Positions 22,931-34,920 of a stretch of DNA of 64,000 nucleotides are shown in pieces; within the stretch, counting starts at the first letter, position 1, and each line of letters begins with the position of its first letter. The position numbers were made by a program, and so were the translations under genes. The stretch lies in assembly GCA_022695795.1 (NCBI GenBank), contig MU404148.1, forward strand, positions 1 to 64,000, in the 5' to 3' direction. Below the pieces are notes generated by a model that was not told the DNA's origin, did no database searches, and saw nothing but the letters and a program-made list of their open reading frames with translations. This DNA comes from Biscogniauxia marginata (Eukaryota > Ascomycota > Sordariomycetes > Xylariales > Xylariaceae).

Positions 22931-24522
22931 TCACTCGGGACGCTCGGACAGCGCCTTCATAATCCTCGAGTAGAATTTCGCAGCGTGCATCCGGGGAAAG
23001 GTTATCTCCTCCACAAGGTAGTCCGGGAGTGTCTCTATGAGTTCCTCGTCGCGCTTGGGATCTAGCTGCGGCATGTACATGAACTGCGCGTTGTCGTCGT
23101 ATTTGCCTGAATATCCATCACACTCGATCGCAAGCTTGAAATGCAAACCTAGAATGAATGTTAGTCGGGTCGGTGCACTTGCCTAGTAATTCGGGTGTCC
23201 GCTTACTTCTGTTTCTGCTTGTCTGAATGCAGTCGTATACTTCTTCGTCATTCTCCCGCTTGACGCCGCACACAACCAAGCCCGTCAGGTCTCCGTACAG
23301 GTGCTCCTTCAACTGGGCTGTTTGCATAGCCGCTTCAGCATTAGCGGCAAGCCGGTTGTTGACATTGCTCCCTTTGATAGCGCTGCCAGGAACTTTAACG
23401 CTGGTCACTTCGGCCGATCTAGCCGCAGAAAGCTTCGTCGAAAGCGTCTTGATCTCTGCCTTCGCATCTGCTAGGTCATCGTTGGCTTCGCTAACCTTTT
23501 CCTGTAGTTCATCGACCTTGCTTTGGCTAGCTTCGAGTTGCTGTCTCAACCGCCGGGATTCCTTTGCTAACTCCGTCTGCGCAGATAACTGCGCCTTCAA
23601 AGTTGCAATCAACTGGTTAGCGGCTAAAGAATGTTAGTGAAATCTCCCCTATCTAATTGGGTTTAGAGGACATACTGTTGGCCCTTTCTTCTCCTTGTTT
23701 TTTGAGTCGATCATAATTGTGTTCGGCTTCTTTGACCCCGATATCTCGCAGATCGCGATATTTGGCTTCCAAATTCTCATACTTTCGCATCAAGTCCCCT
23801 ATACGCCTTCTCGTGAACGGGTCATGGAACTCCGAATCTGAAGCAGAGACTGGTCTCCGGCTTGCGCTGAAAAGTACATGTGGTTGTGCGCGTTGCACTG
23901 AGGACATCCCAGCGCGATTATATGATGGTAGCTCTTCTACTTGTTCATCCTCTTCGATACTCAAATCCGTCGTCTCCACTGGCTGAGTCTCCGGGATCTC
24001 GACCTCTGGCTGCTGCGTTTCGGGGATCTCGGGTTCAATAGGAGGTGTCGTAACCTTCGCCTTTGGCTTTCGCCCTCTCTTCGCTGGGGGCTGCGTGTCG
24101 ATTTCCGGCTGGGCCTCGGTTGGTTCGTCGTCCGCTTCGACGGTCTTCTGGACTTTGGCGGCTTTCGGGCGTCCTCTTCCAGCTTTTCGCACCGTCCCGG
24201 CCTCCATCAGCTCGTCATCCTTTTCTTGAAGAACGGGATCTTCGTTTGCTGGTCGCTTTCTCCCTTTTCCTTGCACAGACATCTTCTGGACGTTTTTCGC
24301 TTTCTCGGCTAAAGGTTTTCGCCCTGGTGCTTTTCCTGTCGGTGCTGCCGTCGGACGCGCCATAGTGGGAGTTGGTTTAGTAATTGCTGCGCGAGATGTC
24401 TTTGCCGGGGCCGTTGTTTCGAGACTTCTTACTCCAGAAAACGGTTTGCGACCCAACACGTTTGATATTTCGTCGTCCGAATCTACTAACCCGAGCAGCG
24501 AGGAATACTTTGCCCGCAACAT
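22931..24522 (-). CDS. pcs1: Monopolin complex subunit Csm1/Pcs1-like
   Basis: Probable kinetochore/nucleolar clamp subunit that cross-links microtubule-binding sites or rDNA. Model: 23676-24522, 23207-23623, 22931-23148; 493 residues. The long N-terminal half is disordered and basic, with two AT-hook-like cores (GRGRPKAAK at about 115 and KRGRKPKAK at about 148) and repeated PETQ segments. A coiled coil spans about residues 230-360 (RIGDLMRKYENLEAKYRDL onward, then heptads in the second exon). The globular C-terminal Csm1 domain begins near LYGDLTGLVV and ends with DYLVEEITFPRMHAAKFY. Yeast Csm1 and fission-yeast Pcs1 are much shorter (about 190-220 residues); the AT-hook extension is what sets filamentous-fungal forms apart. 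It shares a 554-bp divergent promoter with msp1. Confidence 0.88.
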
Positions 24523-25076
24523 CGATCGGAATAAACAAATTCTTGCTGAATAATGAAATGCACTCAGCAGCGCATGAGACTATTTTTGGTGAATCGTGTT
24601 GTAGAGATAAGAGCGAATGTAGGTACACAGACTGGCTGTACTGCTCACAAGCCGCTCTGGCCTCACAATTGTGAGCGCGTAAGAAAAGTTTAGCAAATCC
24701 TCGTAACAAAATGGGGGGTAGGATGCATGTCGCGATGAGGAAAAACAAGAGAAGTGAATAAACAAAAGCCGTGCAGGGGGGCAAACAGCTCGTTGCCCCA
24801 CCAAATTAGTCCTTGCATGCAGGTGCCAAGCCACATCATTGATTTTCATGTGGCGTTACCTTCAACGGGACCTCACCTGCCCACTCCTGTTATCCTTAGG
24901 GTTCAGTGGCCAGTCCCGCTAAGGCGATAAGCCCGTAGATCCATTGAACCATCGATTTCTCCCGTCAACTAGCGAGTCCTGTTCTCTTATTCTGCGTGGC
25001 ACTCGGTCGGCTACCTAATTCTCTTTCCAATTTTCTTATTTTCTCTCTTTATCTTCTGTTTCCCGAGAAGTGACAA
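24523..25076. promoter_or_regulatory. Divergent promoter between csm1/pcs1 and msp1
   Basis: 554 bp separate the two start codons, so both promoters and 5' leaders lie here. A pyrimidine-rich stretch (25020-25070) precedes the msp1 ATG, typical of fungal transcription starts. No defined binding site was identified. Confidence 0.5.
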
Positions 25077-26534
25077 ATGCTTCTCAGCTGGTTACAGAAG
25101 TCGTTCGCAATGGTTGACCGAAGGCGGACCGGCGCCGACTACATATGGGATGTACTGTTGATCCTCGGCACGGTAGGTTTTCTGTCAGGCGAAATTGTGA
25201 CATCGGCCACGTCCACTAACTCTAGACACTAGGCCGGGGCGGCATGGTTCTTAACCAAGAATGCCTTGTCTACCCTCCAAGGAACCCTCGCCGATCCAGA
25301 TAAGGAGAAACACGAGCAGGCCCGTATCAAGGCGAAAGCGAACTTGTCGAGGTTACAGAGAGCAAGGGACTTTCAAGATGGCAGTGATGAAGTTGCGAGC
25401 AGTACCTCACATAGGGGCCCCCGAATCGAAGAACTAGTCCTCAACGAATACGAGAATCTTGTCGCCATGGAAGTTGTTGCGCCCGAAGACATACCTGTCG
25501 GCTTCGACGGTAAGCGCTCCCCGGCACGCGGTCCGCAACCCGAGAGTCTAATATACTGGTAGATATCGGCGGGCTGGAAGATATAATTGAGGAAGTGAAG
25601 GAGTCGGTCATATATCCATTAACGATGCCACATCTCTATTCACATGCCGCGCCGCTCTTATCTGCGCCATCCGGCGTACTGCTCTACGGGCCTCCGGGCT
25701 GCGGTAAGACGATGTTGGCGAAAGCCGTCGCTCACGAGAGCGGCGCATCCTTCATCAACCTACACATCTCCACATTGACTGAGAAATGGTACGGGGACTC
25801 GAATAAGCTAGTCCGGGCGGTATTCTCGCTAGCTCGAAAGCTCCAACCCGCCATTATCTTCATAGACGAGATCGACGCGGTTCTGGGGACTAGACGAAGC
25901 GGTGAGCACGAAGCAAGTGGCATGGTCAAGGCCGAGTAGGTCCCCGCCCATCGTTTCATGGAAATAATTACTGACAGTATGCAGGTTTATGACGCTATGG
26001 GACGGTCTTACTTCCGCAAACACACATGGCTTGCCTGCACGGATTGTCGTGCTTGGCGCAACCAACCGTATTCACGACATCGATGAAGCGATCCTCCGTC
26101 GGATGCCAAAGAAGTTCCCCGTATCACTGCCAGATAAAGCCCAGCGACTACGGATACTCCAGCTCGTCCTCAAGGATACAAAGACTGATCCCGATCGTTT
26201 CAATGTCGACTATGTTGCAAGAGTAACCGCAGGCATGTCCGGCAGTGATATCAAGGAAGCTTGCCGCGATGCTGCCATGGTGCCCGTTCGGGAATACATA
26301 CGAGAACACCGTGCTAGCGGAAACTCCATGTCTAGTATCGATCCGACACGGGTGCGAGGCATAAGAACAGAAGACTTTTTCGGAAGGAAAGGTGGCGGGC
26401 AAATTCTGATGAAGAACCACTCACAGGCGAAATCGTCGAGTGATGAATACGAAGACATCGATGACGATGAGGAGGAAGGAACTACAGCAGATGCTTCAAC
26501 CGAAGGTGCCAGGGGTACAGAACAGACGGCATGA
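25077..26534 (+). CDS. MSP1: Mitochondrial outer-membrane AAA ATPase Msp1 (ATAD1 family)
   Basis: Extracts mislocalised tail-anchored proteins from the mitochondrial outer membrane and clears stalled import substrates. Model: 25077-25172, 25233-25509, 25563-25935, 25985-26534; 431 residues. An N-terminal membrane anchor spans the first junction ([10 protein letters not shown] then AGAAWFLT). The AAA module follows: DIGGLEDII (linker), Walker A GPPGCGKT (about 167), pore loop EKWYGDSNK, Walker B IIFIDEID (about 222), and sensor/arginine-finger [20 protein letters not shown]. The tail after the AAA lid is acidic ([15 protein letters not shown]), longer than in yeast Msp1 (362 residues). A second in-frame ATG lies at 25110; the first keeps the anchor context and was preferred. 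Confidence 0.95.
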
Positions 26535-27452
26535 TTTGGGGCGTAATACGCATGCACATGGTATTTTACATTGTATCGGACCATGAGTACAGGGGCGTTA
26601 TCGGAATAAACATCATATGGGTGAGCGGTTACTATGTATCTGCCTGTATAGGGCTACACGGTTGGCGCCATGAGTTTGGTTTTAAGGAGGAAACGCCCGT
26701 CTGTATGATACCGGCATGTCAGTATTGTCAACGTTCAAAAACCCGGCTCCATGCAGAACATACGCGCATGAATTGAAGTCTTTACTAGGTCAACTAGTTA
26801 AATGACAATATGGCCGTTTTTGATCCCTACCTAAGGTAAGATAGCAACGGTAATACCTACTTACCTACACATACCTACATATGTATGTACATGTGTGTAC
26901 GCACGGGTAGATACATTATTCACTAACAAGGCCTACCTACCTTTTTAAGCTGCATACATCCAAGTAGGTAGTTTACCAATAACTTCGAGAAAAGACGGTA
27001 CCTACCTAAGGTAGTTAAGCTAAATCGGCGGTGCTTTGTCCACCTGAGGAATCACGTCATCCTTAGGAGGTAGTGGCGTCTTCCCCGGGTTTTTTGCGGC
27101 CGATTATCGGGATCTTAAAAACGTACCTAGGAACCAGTTCCCCCACCATCTATGACTACAAACTACCGGTAGTAGGTACTTTGAAGTAGTAGGCAGGTAG
27201 TTGCTAGATTTTCCTATACCTTACAACCTATTTGGGACCTCATTGTCTTAACCGAGCTTCATATTTTATCCTCTGCTAACTCAAACAATATCACTACAAC
27301 GGTTGGCATCAACCAACCAATTGACACCCTGACACCCTGACACCCTGACAGCCTTCCGATACCTAGTTTCTGTCAAGAGCTGTCGTACAGCAGCTCGCTC
27401 GTCAACCCCGCCTCGTCAACGAGCTCTTATAACGTCGAAGCCACCAGTGCTA
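26535..27452. other. Intergenic region dense in ACCTACCT motifs, with an 8-bp tandem repeat
   Basis: This is the 3' flank of msp1 and the promoter of the cystathionine lyase gene. From 26820 to 27200 it contains many ACCTACC/GGTAGGT words and palindromes such as CCTAAGG and ACCTAGG. The octamer TGACACCC is repeated three and a half times at 27322-27350, about 100 bp before the start codon. No gene is supported. Confidence 0.6.
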
Positions 27453-28878
27453 ATGATGACCACACCGCCAGCAAATGGGTCTGCGTCCGGGAGTGATGAT
27501 TCCTCCAAGCCGATCAACAAAGCTTTCTCTAAGATAGATATTGACGGCCATAATCTCCCTCCGTCTCCTGCGCCGTCAAGTCCTTCGAATGGTCGCCGGC
27601 GTTACGCCCTTGCTACCGAGCTTGTCTATACCGATACCAAAGATCAATATGGCGCTTCCAGTATCCCAATCTACCAATCTGCCACCTTCAAGCAATCCTC
27701 CTCCAGCGGCGGCAATGAGTACGACTACACGAGGTCGGGCAACCCGACCCGAACACATCTAGAGCGTCACATGGCCAAGATTATGAATGCTACCCGCGCC
27801 CTGGCTGTAGGCTCCGGGATGGGTGCCCTAGATGTTATTACCAGGATCTTGAGGCCTGGGGATGAGGTCATCACCGGTGATGATCTTTACGGGGGTACCA
27901 ATCGGCTGCTTACATATCTGTCGTCCAACCAAGGCATTGTTGTTCATCATGTCGACACGACCGAGGTTGAAAGGGTACGAGAAGTTATCTCTGACAAGAC
28001 AGCTATGGTGCTCCTGGAGACCCCGACCAACCCCCTGATCAAGATCGTGGACATGCCCGCGATTGCCAAGGCCGTCCATGATGCCAACCCGAATGCGCTC
28101 GTGATCGTTGACAACACTATGCTATCTCCCATGCTTTGTAATCCACTGGAACTTGGAGCCGACATTGTTTACGAGTCGGGAACCAAGTACCTCTCGGGCC
28201 ATCACGACATAATGGCCGGGATTATCGCTTGCAATGACCCTGCCCTGGGTGACAAGATGTATTTCACTATCAATGCGACTGGCTGTGGGCTTTCTCCGAA
28301 CGATTCCTTCCTCCTCATGAGGGGAGTCAAAACACTAGCAATCCGGATGGAGAAGCAGCAAGCCAATGCTCAATTGATTGCCGAATTCCTCGAATCACAT
28401 GGCTTCCGTGTGCGTTATCCGGGTCTGAGATCTCACCCGCAATACGATCTTCACTGGTCCATGGCAAGGGGCGCCGGAGCTGTTCTATCGTTTGAGACTG
28501 GAGATGTGGCCTTGTCCGAGAGGATTGTCGAGGCTGCAAAGTTGTACGGAATTAGCGTAAGCTTTGGTTGTGTCAACAGTTTGATTAGCATGCCATGCCG
28601 GATGAGCCACGCCAGCATTGATGCAAAGACAAGGAAGGAGCGGCAAATGCCCGAGGATCTTATCAGACTCTGTATCGGCATTGAAGATGTCCATGATCTA
28701 ATCGATGATCTATCTCGCTCGGTGAGTGTCATATCACATAAGGACTTATCCCTATTATCGGACTAATATAAAGTAGCTCGTACAAGCTGGCGCGGTGACG
28801 ATCACCCTTGATGGATTCCATGCTACTGGGACGGCTGCACAACTTGGCACTACACCCCTTGACAGTGGTGCTCCGTAG
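27453..28878 (+). CDS. metG: Cystathionine beta-lyase (PLP-dependent Cys/Met metabolism enzyme)
   Basis: Cleaves cystathionine to homocysteine, pyruvate and ammonia in methionine synthesis (yeast Str3, Aspergillus MetG). Model: 27453-28721 and 28777-28878; 456 residues. After a Ser/Pro-rich leader (about 45 residues) come the fold-I PLP motifs: YDYTRSGNPTRTHLE (about 88), AVGSGMGALD, ETPTNPLIKIVD and VIVDNT, with the PLP lysine in ESGTKYLSGHHD (Lys about 245). The C-terminus reads LVQAGAVTITLDG across the junction. The reading frame extends six bases further to a GTG, but ATG 27453 is the first ATG. Cystathionine gamma-lyase or gamma-synthase belong to the same superfamily; the sequence best suits the beta-lyase branch. 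Confidence 0.9.
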
Positions 28879-30020
28879 AACATTACCTTCACCTTGAGAT
28901 TCTGCAGAATCTCTGTGCTTTTAGGCGTAAGCACAGCATTGCATGGCACTAGGACAAGTTCATTCTCGGGCATATTGGTGGGGAGATTACATATATTTAA
29001 CCAGTGCTATAGAAAGCATCCTGAATCAAGGCACTACATATTCGCGTTGCTGCGGAGGCCATCCCTGAAAAGACATATACAACTATTCTGGCATGAAGAC
29101 AAGCTACTGCCTTCTGGAAGAGCTGGATGTGTTAGTCAATGCTGACCCAATTTTTGCTGTGGGAGGATTGACACATACTTGGCATGCTGCTGGAGCACCT
29201 CAGTAACGGAAAGCTCCTTGCGTGAACTCTCATTCACCCAACGATCCAGCATGACCGTGCCCGATACTGCGGGTTCGGTAGGGGTCCGCGCATCAGGCTT
29301 CTTTTGACAATGGGTATAAGTGCCACTAGTCTTCGTTTCAGATCAATGCTCTCGATGTTTCTCGACACACAACTTACCGTTCAGCGGCCTGGTAGACCTC
29401 GTGCACACTGTGTGGCATCTCGTCAATGCTCAGTCTGAGAGGTGTCTGGTCGAGGATCAAATCCAGAATTGGAGACTTAATTATTCAGAAAAAATAAACC
29501 AAAATAAAACAGACTTAGATTTTCCATACCGGTCCGCAACGGTCACCATGAATATGTCAGGCCGTCCCCTTTATATAGTCGAAGTGGTCGTATATTCCTT
29601 CCTGCTCTGTTTCAAGTAACTAGAGCTTTCCAATCAAATCCTCACTACTTCTACATGAAATGCAATCAAAGATTAGGCTCATCGCATCTTTCATGCCGAT
29701 TAGCAACGTCGGACGAGACTTTCGATTGGCTTCCTCACCCTTACCTCTGCAAGGAAGACTCGGAGCTCACAAAGTCATCTGCACGAGCTCAACTTCATCG
29801 ACGGCGCTGTACGATGGAAGACATAAATTGGCCATCCGGGAAGAGGACTGCGTATATGGATTGCTGTTCTGCCACGGGATAAGCCCTAGCTTCGTCACAC
29901 GAATTAGCGACAGTTCTTCGGGGATGCCATTGCCATCTCAGACCTTGATCAACAGTGGCTTGGAAATTTTCCAATCAATTCCAAACTTGAGCGCAGAAAA
30001 CTCCAATTGTATCGACTGAA
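28879..30020 (-). pseudogene. Possible multi-exon gene or relic of unknown function
   Basis: On the lower strand four open segments join through plausible introns with consistent phases: 29378-29475, 29175-29325, 29002-29122 and a segment starting at 28948. Readable stretches include ILDQTPLRLSIDEMPHSV, TVMLDRWVNESSRKEL and VPCNAVLTPKSTEILQNL. Further upstream (30015 to about 29780) a long frame contains SALKFGIDWKISKPLLIK, then TGA, then GIPEELSLIRVTKLGL; the TGA could be a CGA-to-TGA change. No start codon, domain or family was recognised, and the 3' end would run into the metG terminator region. It could be a decayed gene or, less likely, a live gene with introns I failed to place. Confidence 0.3.
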
Positions 30021-33000
30021 CAGGCCAAGTGGTGAGACAAGCTTACCTTTACGCAGGACAGTAGCATCACGAGAGGCTAGCTTTCGTTATCTTCTTCCCT
30101 CGTCCTTCACACCTCCTGTATAGTTGACGCACTGCAGCTTGCGTTGTTTGCACATGCTCCCCTATCTCTGCTGTCACCAAGGCCCCCTTTAATTACGGAC
30201 CTTGCAGCATCATGTAGACCTTGGGCTTATGAGGCGTCGACCGGTGTGGTAGATGAGTATACATTGAGAACCAAAGCCGACCCAAAGTGAGCAATAATCT
30301 ACCTCTTGCCTGAGGCAACATCAGAATGCTGATAAGTTGAGTCCTTCAAGTGGGGCTACACGCACTTGAAGGAGGCATCTGACGCTGTGTAGGTATATAA
30401 TGCATCTACCCGCCACCATCGTGGCAAAACCCCTGACAACAGCGCTTATCATTTGCTCACAAAAGACCGTTTTCTTCGGCGCGCTGCTATTGGGTCGTCT
30501 CCACGCGGACGTTGAGTCGTGTCCCTCAGAGAGTTCGGCACATTGTCTTCAGGTTGGGGTCTCTTCCTTACCGACCCAAGTTTGCGCAGCATTTCGCTTC
30601 ATCATTCACCGAAAGGGAGGTAATTTGCGAGCTACCTACGCACGCCCTACCTCAACTATCGACGTTCCATTTCCGTGGTCTTGATAGCTTCGTTGTGAGA
30701 CTATCGTTAGCTCGATAATGCAGAAGAAGCGAAGTGAAGAAGCGGTGAGACACAATCATGCTGGGGGTTGTCATCTTGGCAGAAATAGACGACCTCTACC
30801 CCAGATTCACCTTCCCGTCTCTAACGCCACTCATGATACAGTCGACAGCAAACAAGCCGGGGGTTCGGCGCAGCAAGACATGGGGTTCGCCTCTGGGGTC
30901 AAGACGCATGCACTCTTAGGCGGCATATTGGGAAGGTCTTCATGCCGCCTTCCTAGCGATGTCATGCATTCCGTCATTGGGCACTTTCTGATTTGATTTG
31001 CTCTCCAGATACGATTCTTGCATACGGATACGTGCTGTTATCCTTTTGGCGTGCTCGGGAGGTCGTCGTCGATATGGAGATGGTATGTCCCCCGGGCTCC
31101 CAGGTATACGACAGGTGATAACTGACAGACTTCATGGCATCTTAAGATCGCACGAGTGATAAGAACTTGGTGGGAGATCAGCTAGTGTTTAAAACCACTT
31201 AGAATGACAAGTCATATTATGCTTCATACTAATGCGTAATATACATATATTGGAAGCCACTGCTGTCAGTGGCAACCAGGGCAAAGAGTCGTTCAACTCC
31301 TGCCGCGTCGTTGTTATGAGCTTATCTCGCCGCCAGAAACCCGCGCACGGGATATTTCGGCCCTCGCGTAATTGGGCAGGTCGAATGGCGAGCCGGGCCA
31401 GTCACACATCTGGGCTAATGCTTACAATCTTAGGAGCGTTGTTGCCATTCTAGCTCCCCTTCGTACGCCAGTCATCGGCGAGACCCCCGGACGACCTCAG
31501 AAGGGGGATGTCCTGCTTCATACCTCATTCGCTGTTGCTGGCCGAAATATCGTTCGATGCTAGAGGGATCGTCCCCTAAAATCAAATATATCCTCGACGC
31601 GGCCGAGGTACCTGCACGACGAGAGCCGCTTATATATACTCTATGCTTCCTCTCGTTACTCACGCTAGGCCGTATATTTTTGAGACCAATCAAAGTGTTC
31701 ATCGAATACGTTCGTCATACCAACCCTGGGCGATGATGGAGATATCTAGCTGGCCCGTTTATCTCAAGCTTGGTTTCTCTGTCCCGTACCCTCCCGGTCA
31801 AGCTAGACGACTCACCTCGGGTTTCCTAGAGAGCTCAACTACCGAGAGAGGAACACGAACACATTACAATGTTGGTATTACTGAGGTTACGCTGCCCAAT
31901 TTGTTTGATACATCATGACGTTCCTCCACTCCCGTTACTATCGTCTGGTGTGGTGCTCTCTAGACTAATACTTTTACGACTACCTTACTTTGATATAGCC
32001 CATTAATATGTAAATACTACTTAGATCGATTCGGAATGGGACACTTAACAACAACTACCAGGCACATATATGTTACTACCTCATTCATTCCTCGCTTTGA
32101 TTACGTATGCATGTGTCTATGAGTAAGTAGCCCTCAACCATATACTCAGTTCTTCGTTCTCTCAGCGTAGACTCCTTGCTAGCCAGGCTACTAGGGTAGT
32201 ATAGTGGATAGGTAGTCAGTCTAGGAATATCACCAGGGAGGACCGCTGCAGTGATATCGATCAAGCCGCAGTAACTGCTCACCGAGGTTGGATCTGTAAG
32301 AACGGAAGATAAATTCAAACTGAGAATACATAAGTCCGTAGGATGGATCAACCACATAGATGGGAACTGGGATACACTACCCCTAGACTCAACACTTATA
32401 GTCTGCGCATTTTGGATACGCTTTCCAGGACGATGTGCTTGCGTGTTTGTGCCTCCAGAGATGTTTCTATTACCACGTTAGTGAACTATCACGTGCCTTA
32501 TATATATACAATACGGAAGAGGACCGGCCGAGGTCTGCTTAGGTGAAAACTCAAGCCGAACTTGGTGACGTAGGTATACAAGCAGCAAACTACCTAGACA
32601 AGATCCCGAATAATAGAGTACCTACCGCGAACACCTTACGTTATAAGACGACGAATGATCTCCGCATATAGAAGAAGAAGAAAGGAGAGAGGAAAGATAG
32701 AGAGATAGTCTGATCTAACCTAACCTAGATACGTACCTAACACATACAACCCAAACCAGCCCCTTCTCCCATTTCTAAAGAAATGGCTACCTCTCAACTC
32801 AACCCAACGCCGTCCAGATTTTCCCCATGGACCTAATAATTCCCAAGCCAACAAGCTCGATGCTACATCTAACACGGTAATCATCAACTCCAACCTCAAT
32901 TTCCCGTCCCTCTTCTCAGTCTTACCATGCACAAAACCTGGTTATAGTATTATTATCCTACCCAGTCAACAAAATTACCATCTGCTACGCTTGTGCGTTA

Positions 33001-33334
33001 CAATTCAATATTACATTCCCCTCCCTCTCCCTCTCTCTCATTTAAGACAAAGTTAATACGATCACCGAGGTTCACTGCCCCCTTTATTCTTGAAACTCAA
33101 TAATAAAGAAAGAAACCTAGGGAATGTAGATTGGATAGCGGTACTACAAGGACAGGTTTAATATAATATACATAATGCCCTCCCACGCTATGCCGTGCCG
33201 TGCCGCGCCATCCCTTCCTGTCGCCACGACTCAAAACTTCATATACATGTTGATTTCTAATTGCACATGCTACCCAAGCATTAAACCCCCGTAACTCCGA
33301 ATGAGAACCTCCCGCCTCTTTATCGATTTTCTTT
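30021..33334. other. 3.3-kb stretch with no recognisable gene
   Basis: No reading frame on either strand combines length, start context and known domains; the short ORFs overlap on both strands and end quickly. Small simple repeats are present (GAAGAAGAAGAAAGGAG near 32670, CCCTCCCTCTCCCTCTC near 33017). It lies between the relic and the 3' end of the Serinc gene and is the largest gene-free stretch outside the repeat block. Confidence 0.5.
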
Positions 33335-34920
33335 TCAAGAAAAATCAAACCTACCCGGGAGGACGATCGGGGCTACCAGTGTCCAGATGTACAAGCCATA
33401 GCAGATCCAGGCGCTGACGATCTTGACCCAGCTAGCCCAATATGTTCTCCCGACGGTGGCAAAGTCGCCGTCCGTCCTGATTTCGTCGCCTTCTACCGTG
33501 CCCGTGAGAAGGGTGCCCACCCAGCAGGTAGCCAGGAAGAAGATGATATGGAATACTGAATAGCTGTACTGGGTGTTGGTGCGCTCGTCGTCGTGGGTCG
33601 TGTTGCTGTTGCTCTCGTCATCCTCGTCGTCGGACAAGAGAGCGTCAGCCGGGAGACTGCCTTCTTCGACTGCACGGCGGAGGACTTCGGCTCTCATTTC
33701 GCGGCGTCCCGGCTGCTGTGTTACGAGGTCGTGCTCATCATCCTCTGGCAGCCGAATGCCACCTCTGTTGTTGCCAAGACCAAGGCTTTGGGTTGCGGCA
33801 CGCGTAGTTGTGTAAGCGACTGTAAGCATGGTGACGATAGCACCGATGACGACAGAGGTAGTGCGCGTGCCTTGAGCACGGATAAGGGGGTTGCACTGCT
33901 TGTCATCGGGTTCCATGGAAACAGCAGACATGGTGAGGTAAGTGCAGTAAACGGCAACCATGGCAGCCTGTGCCAAGCCGGCCTTGGGGTTGTGCTCCTG
34001 GATGGTGGGGTGTATGGAGATGAGGGAGATGGCTAGCCAGAACAGTAGATTGATGGTGATAGCTGCCTGGTTCATGGAGCAGCCGCTTCCGGCAAAGAAA
34101 ATGTACTGAACGATGGTCATGGCCAACGAAGCAACGTACATGCCCAAAGTGGAGCCGATGAGAACGACCCTCCAGACCCTCGAATCGGTGTTTTCGATCT
34201 TCTCAAGGCAGTACTCGGCCCAGGTATGGGCGAGGTCGACCAGAAGAATGAGACCCAAGATAAGGAAGAGCATGGCGCCGATAAAGGAGATGTAGTTGCC
34301 CCAGGCCTGGAAGAAGGCATCGGGAATGAAGAAGGACAGGACGATGAAGGCGGCCCAGGCAATAATCTTGGGGCCCCAATAGCCGTTCTGCAGAGCAGCA
34401 CGAGGATTCTTAGACGAGTTGACACCGAAGAGGAGGCCGGCGAAGATCAGATGGAATAGACCAAGCGCAAAGTTGATGCGGTGGACGGCGAGCCATCCAT
34501 AGCACTGGCCGTTGGGACAGTTGATTTTGACATAATCGAGGGTGAGGTGTTGTAGTTTTTCGATAGCCCAAGGGGTGAGCATGATCCATGATAATATCGA
34601 GTTGATGAGTAGGAGGAGGGCGTATGCGAGACGGGTAGCAACGCTATAGTAAATATTAGAGAGGTTCGCGGCGACCAAACCAGTCGCATGGGGGGCAGCG
34701 TTACCTGTTGCCGAGTTTTCCGCAGGCACTGCAGACCATGGAGCAGGTCGCAGCACCGCAGCAGCTCCCAGCGAAGGACAGCACCTGTTTCGAGAGAGTT
34801 AGTGGGCAAGATCTGGAAGGGCATGATACGATGCGCGATACGCGGCATGCATGGAGACTCAAGACTCACAGCGCCCATGCTGGGCACAGCCAGCATCGGA
34901 ATGGACAGCAGGGCGCCCAT
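33335..34920 (-). CDS. TMS1: Serinc/Tms1 family multipass membrane protein
   Basis: Member of the serine-incorporator (Serinc, yeast Tms1) family of endomembrane/vacuolar proteins; the biochemical role in fungi is unsettled. Model: 34870-34920, 34705-34784, 33335-34643; 479 residues, against 473 for yeast Tms1. The diagnostic N-terminal cysteine motif CCGAATCSMVCSACGK lies in exon 2, followed by SVATRLAYALLLLINSILSW. About ten hydrophobic segments are visible, with NCPNGQCYGWLAVHRINFAL and the loop GYWGPK typical of the family. An acidic hydrophilic loop (DALLSDDEDDESNSNT) precedes the last two helices, and the protein ends VLPGRFDFS. The divergent neighbour is the Mch1-like transporter. Confidence 0.94.

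Noticed and set aside
32170..32260. Possible tRNA because of a GTAGTATAGTGG-like A box
   Set aside because: No acceptor-stem pairing and no convincing B box (GGTTCRANYCC) follow; treated as chance.
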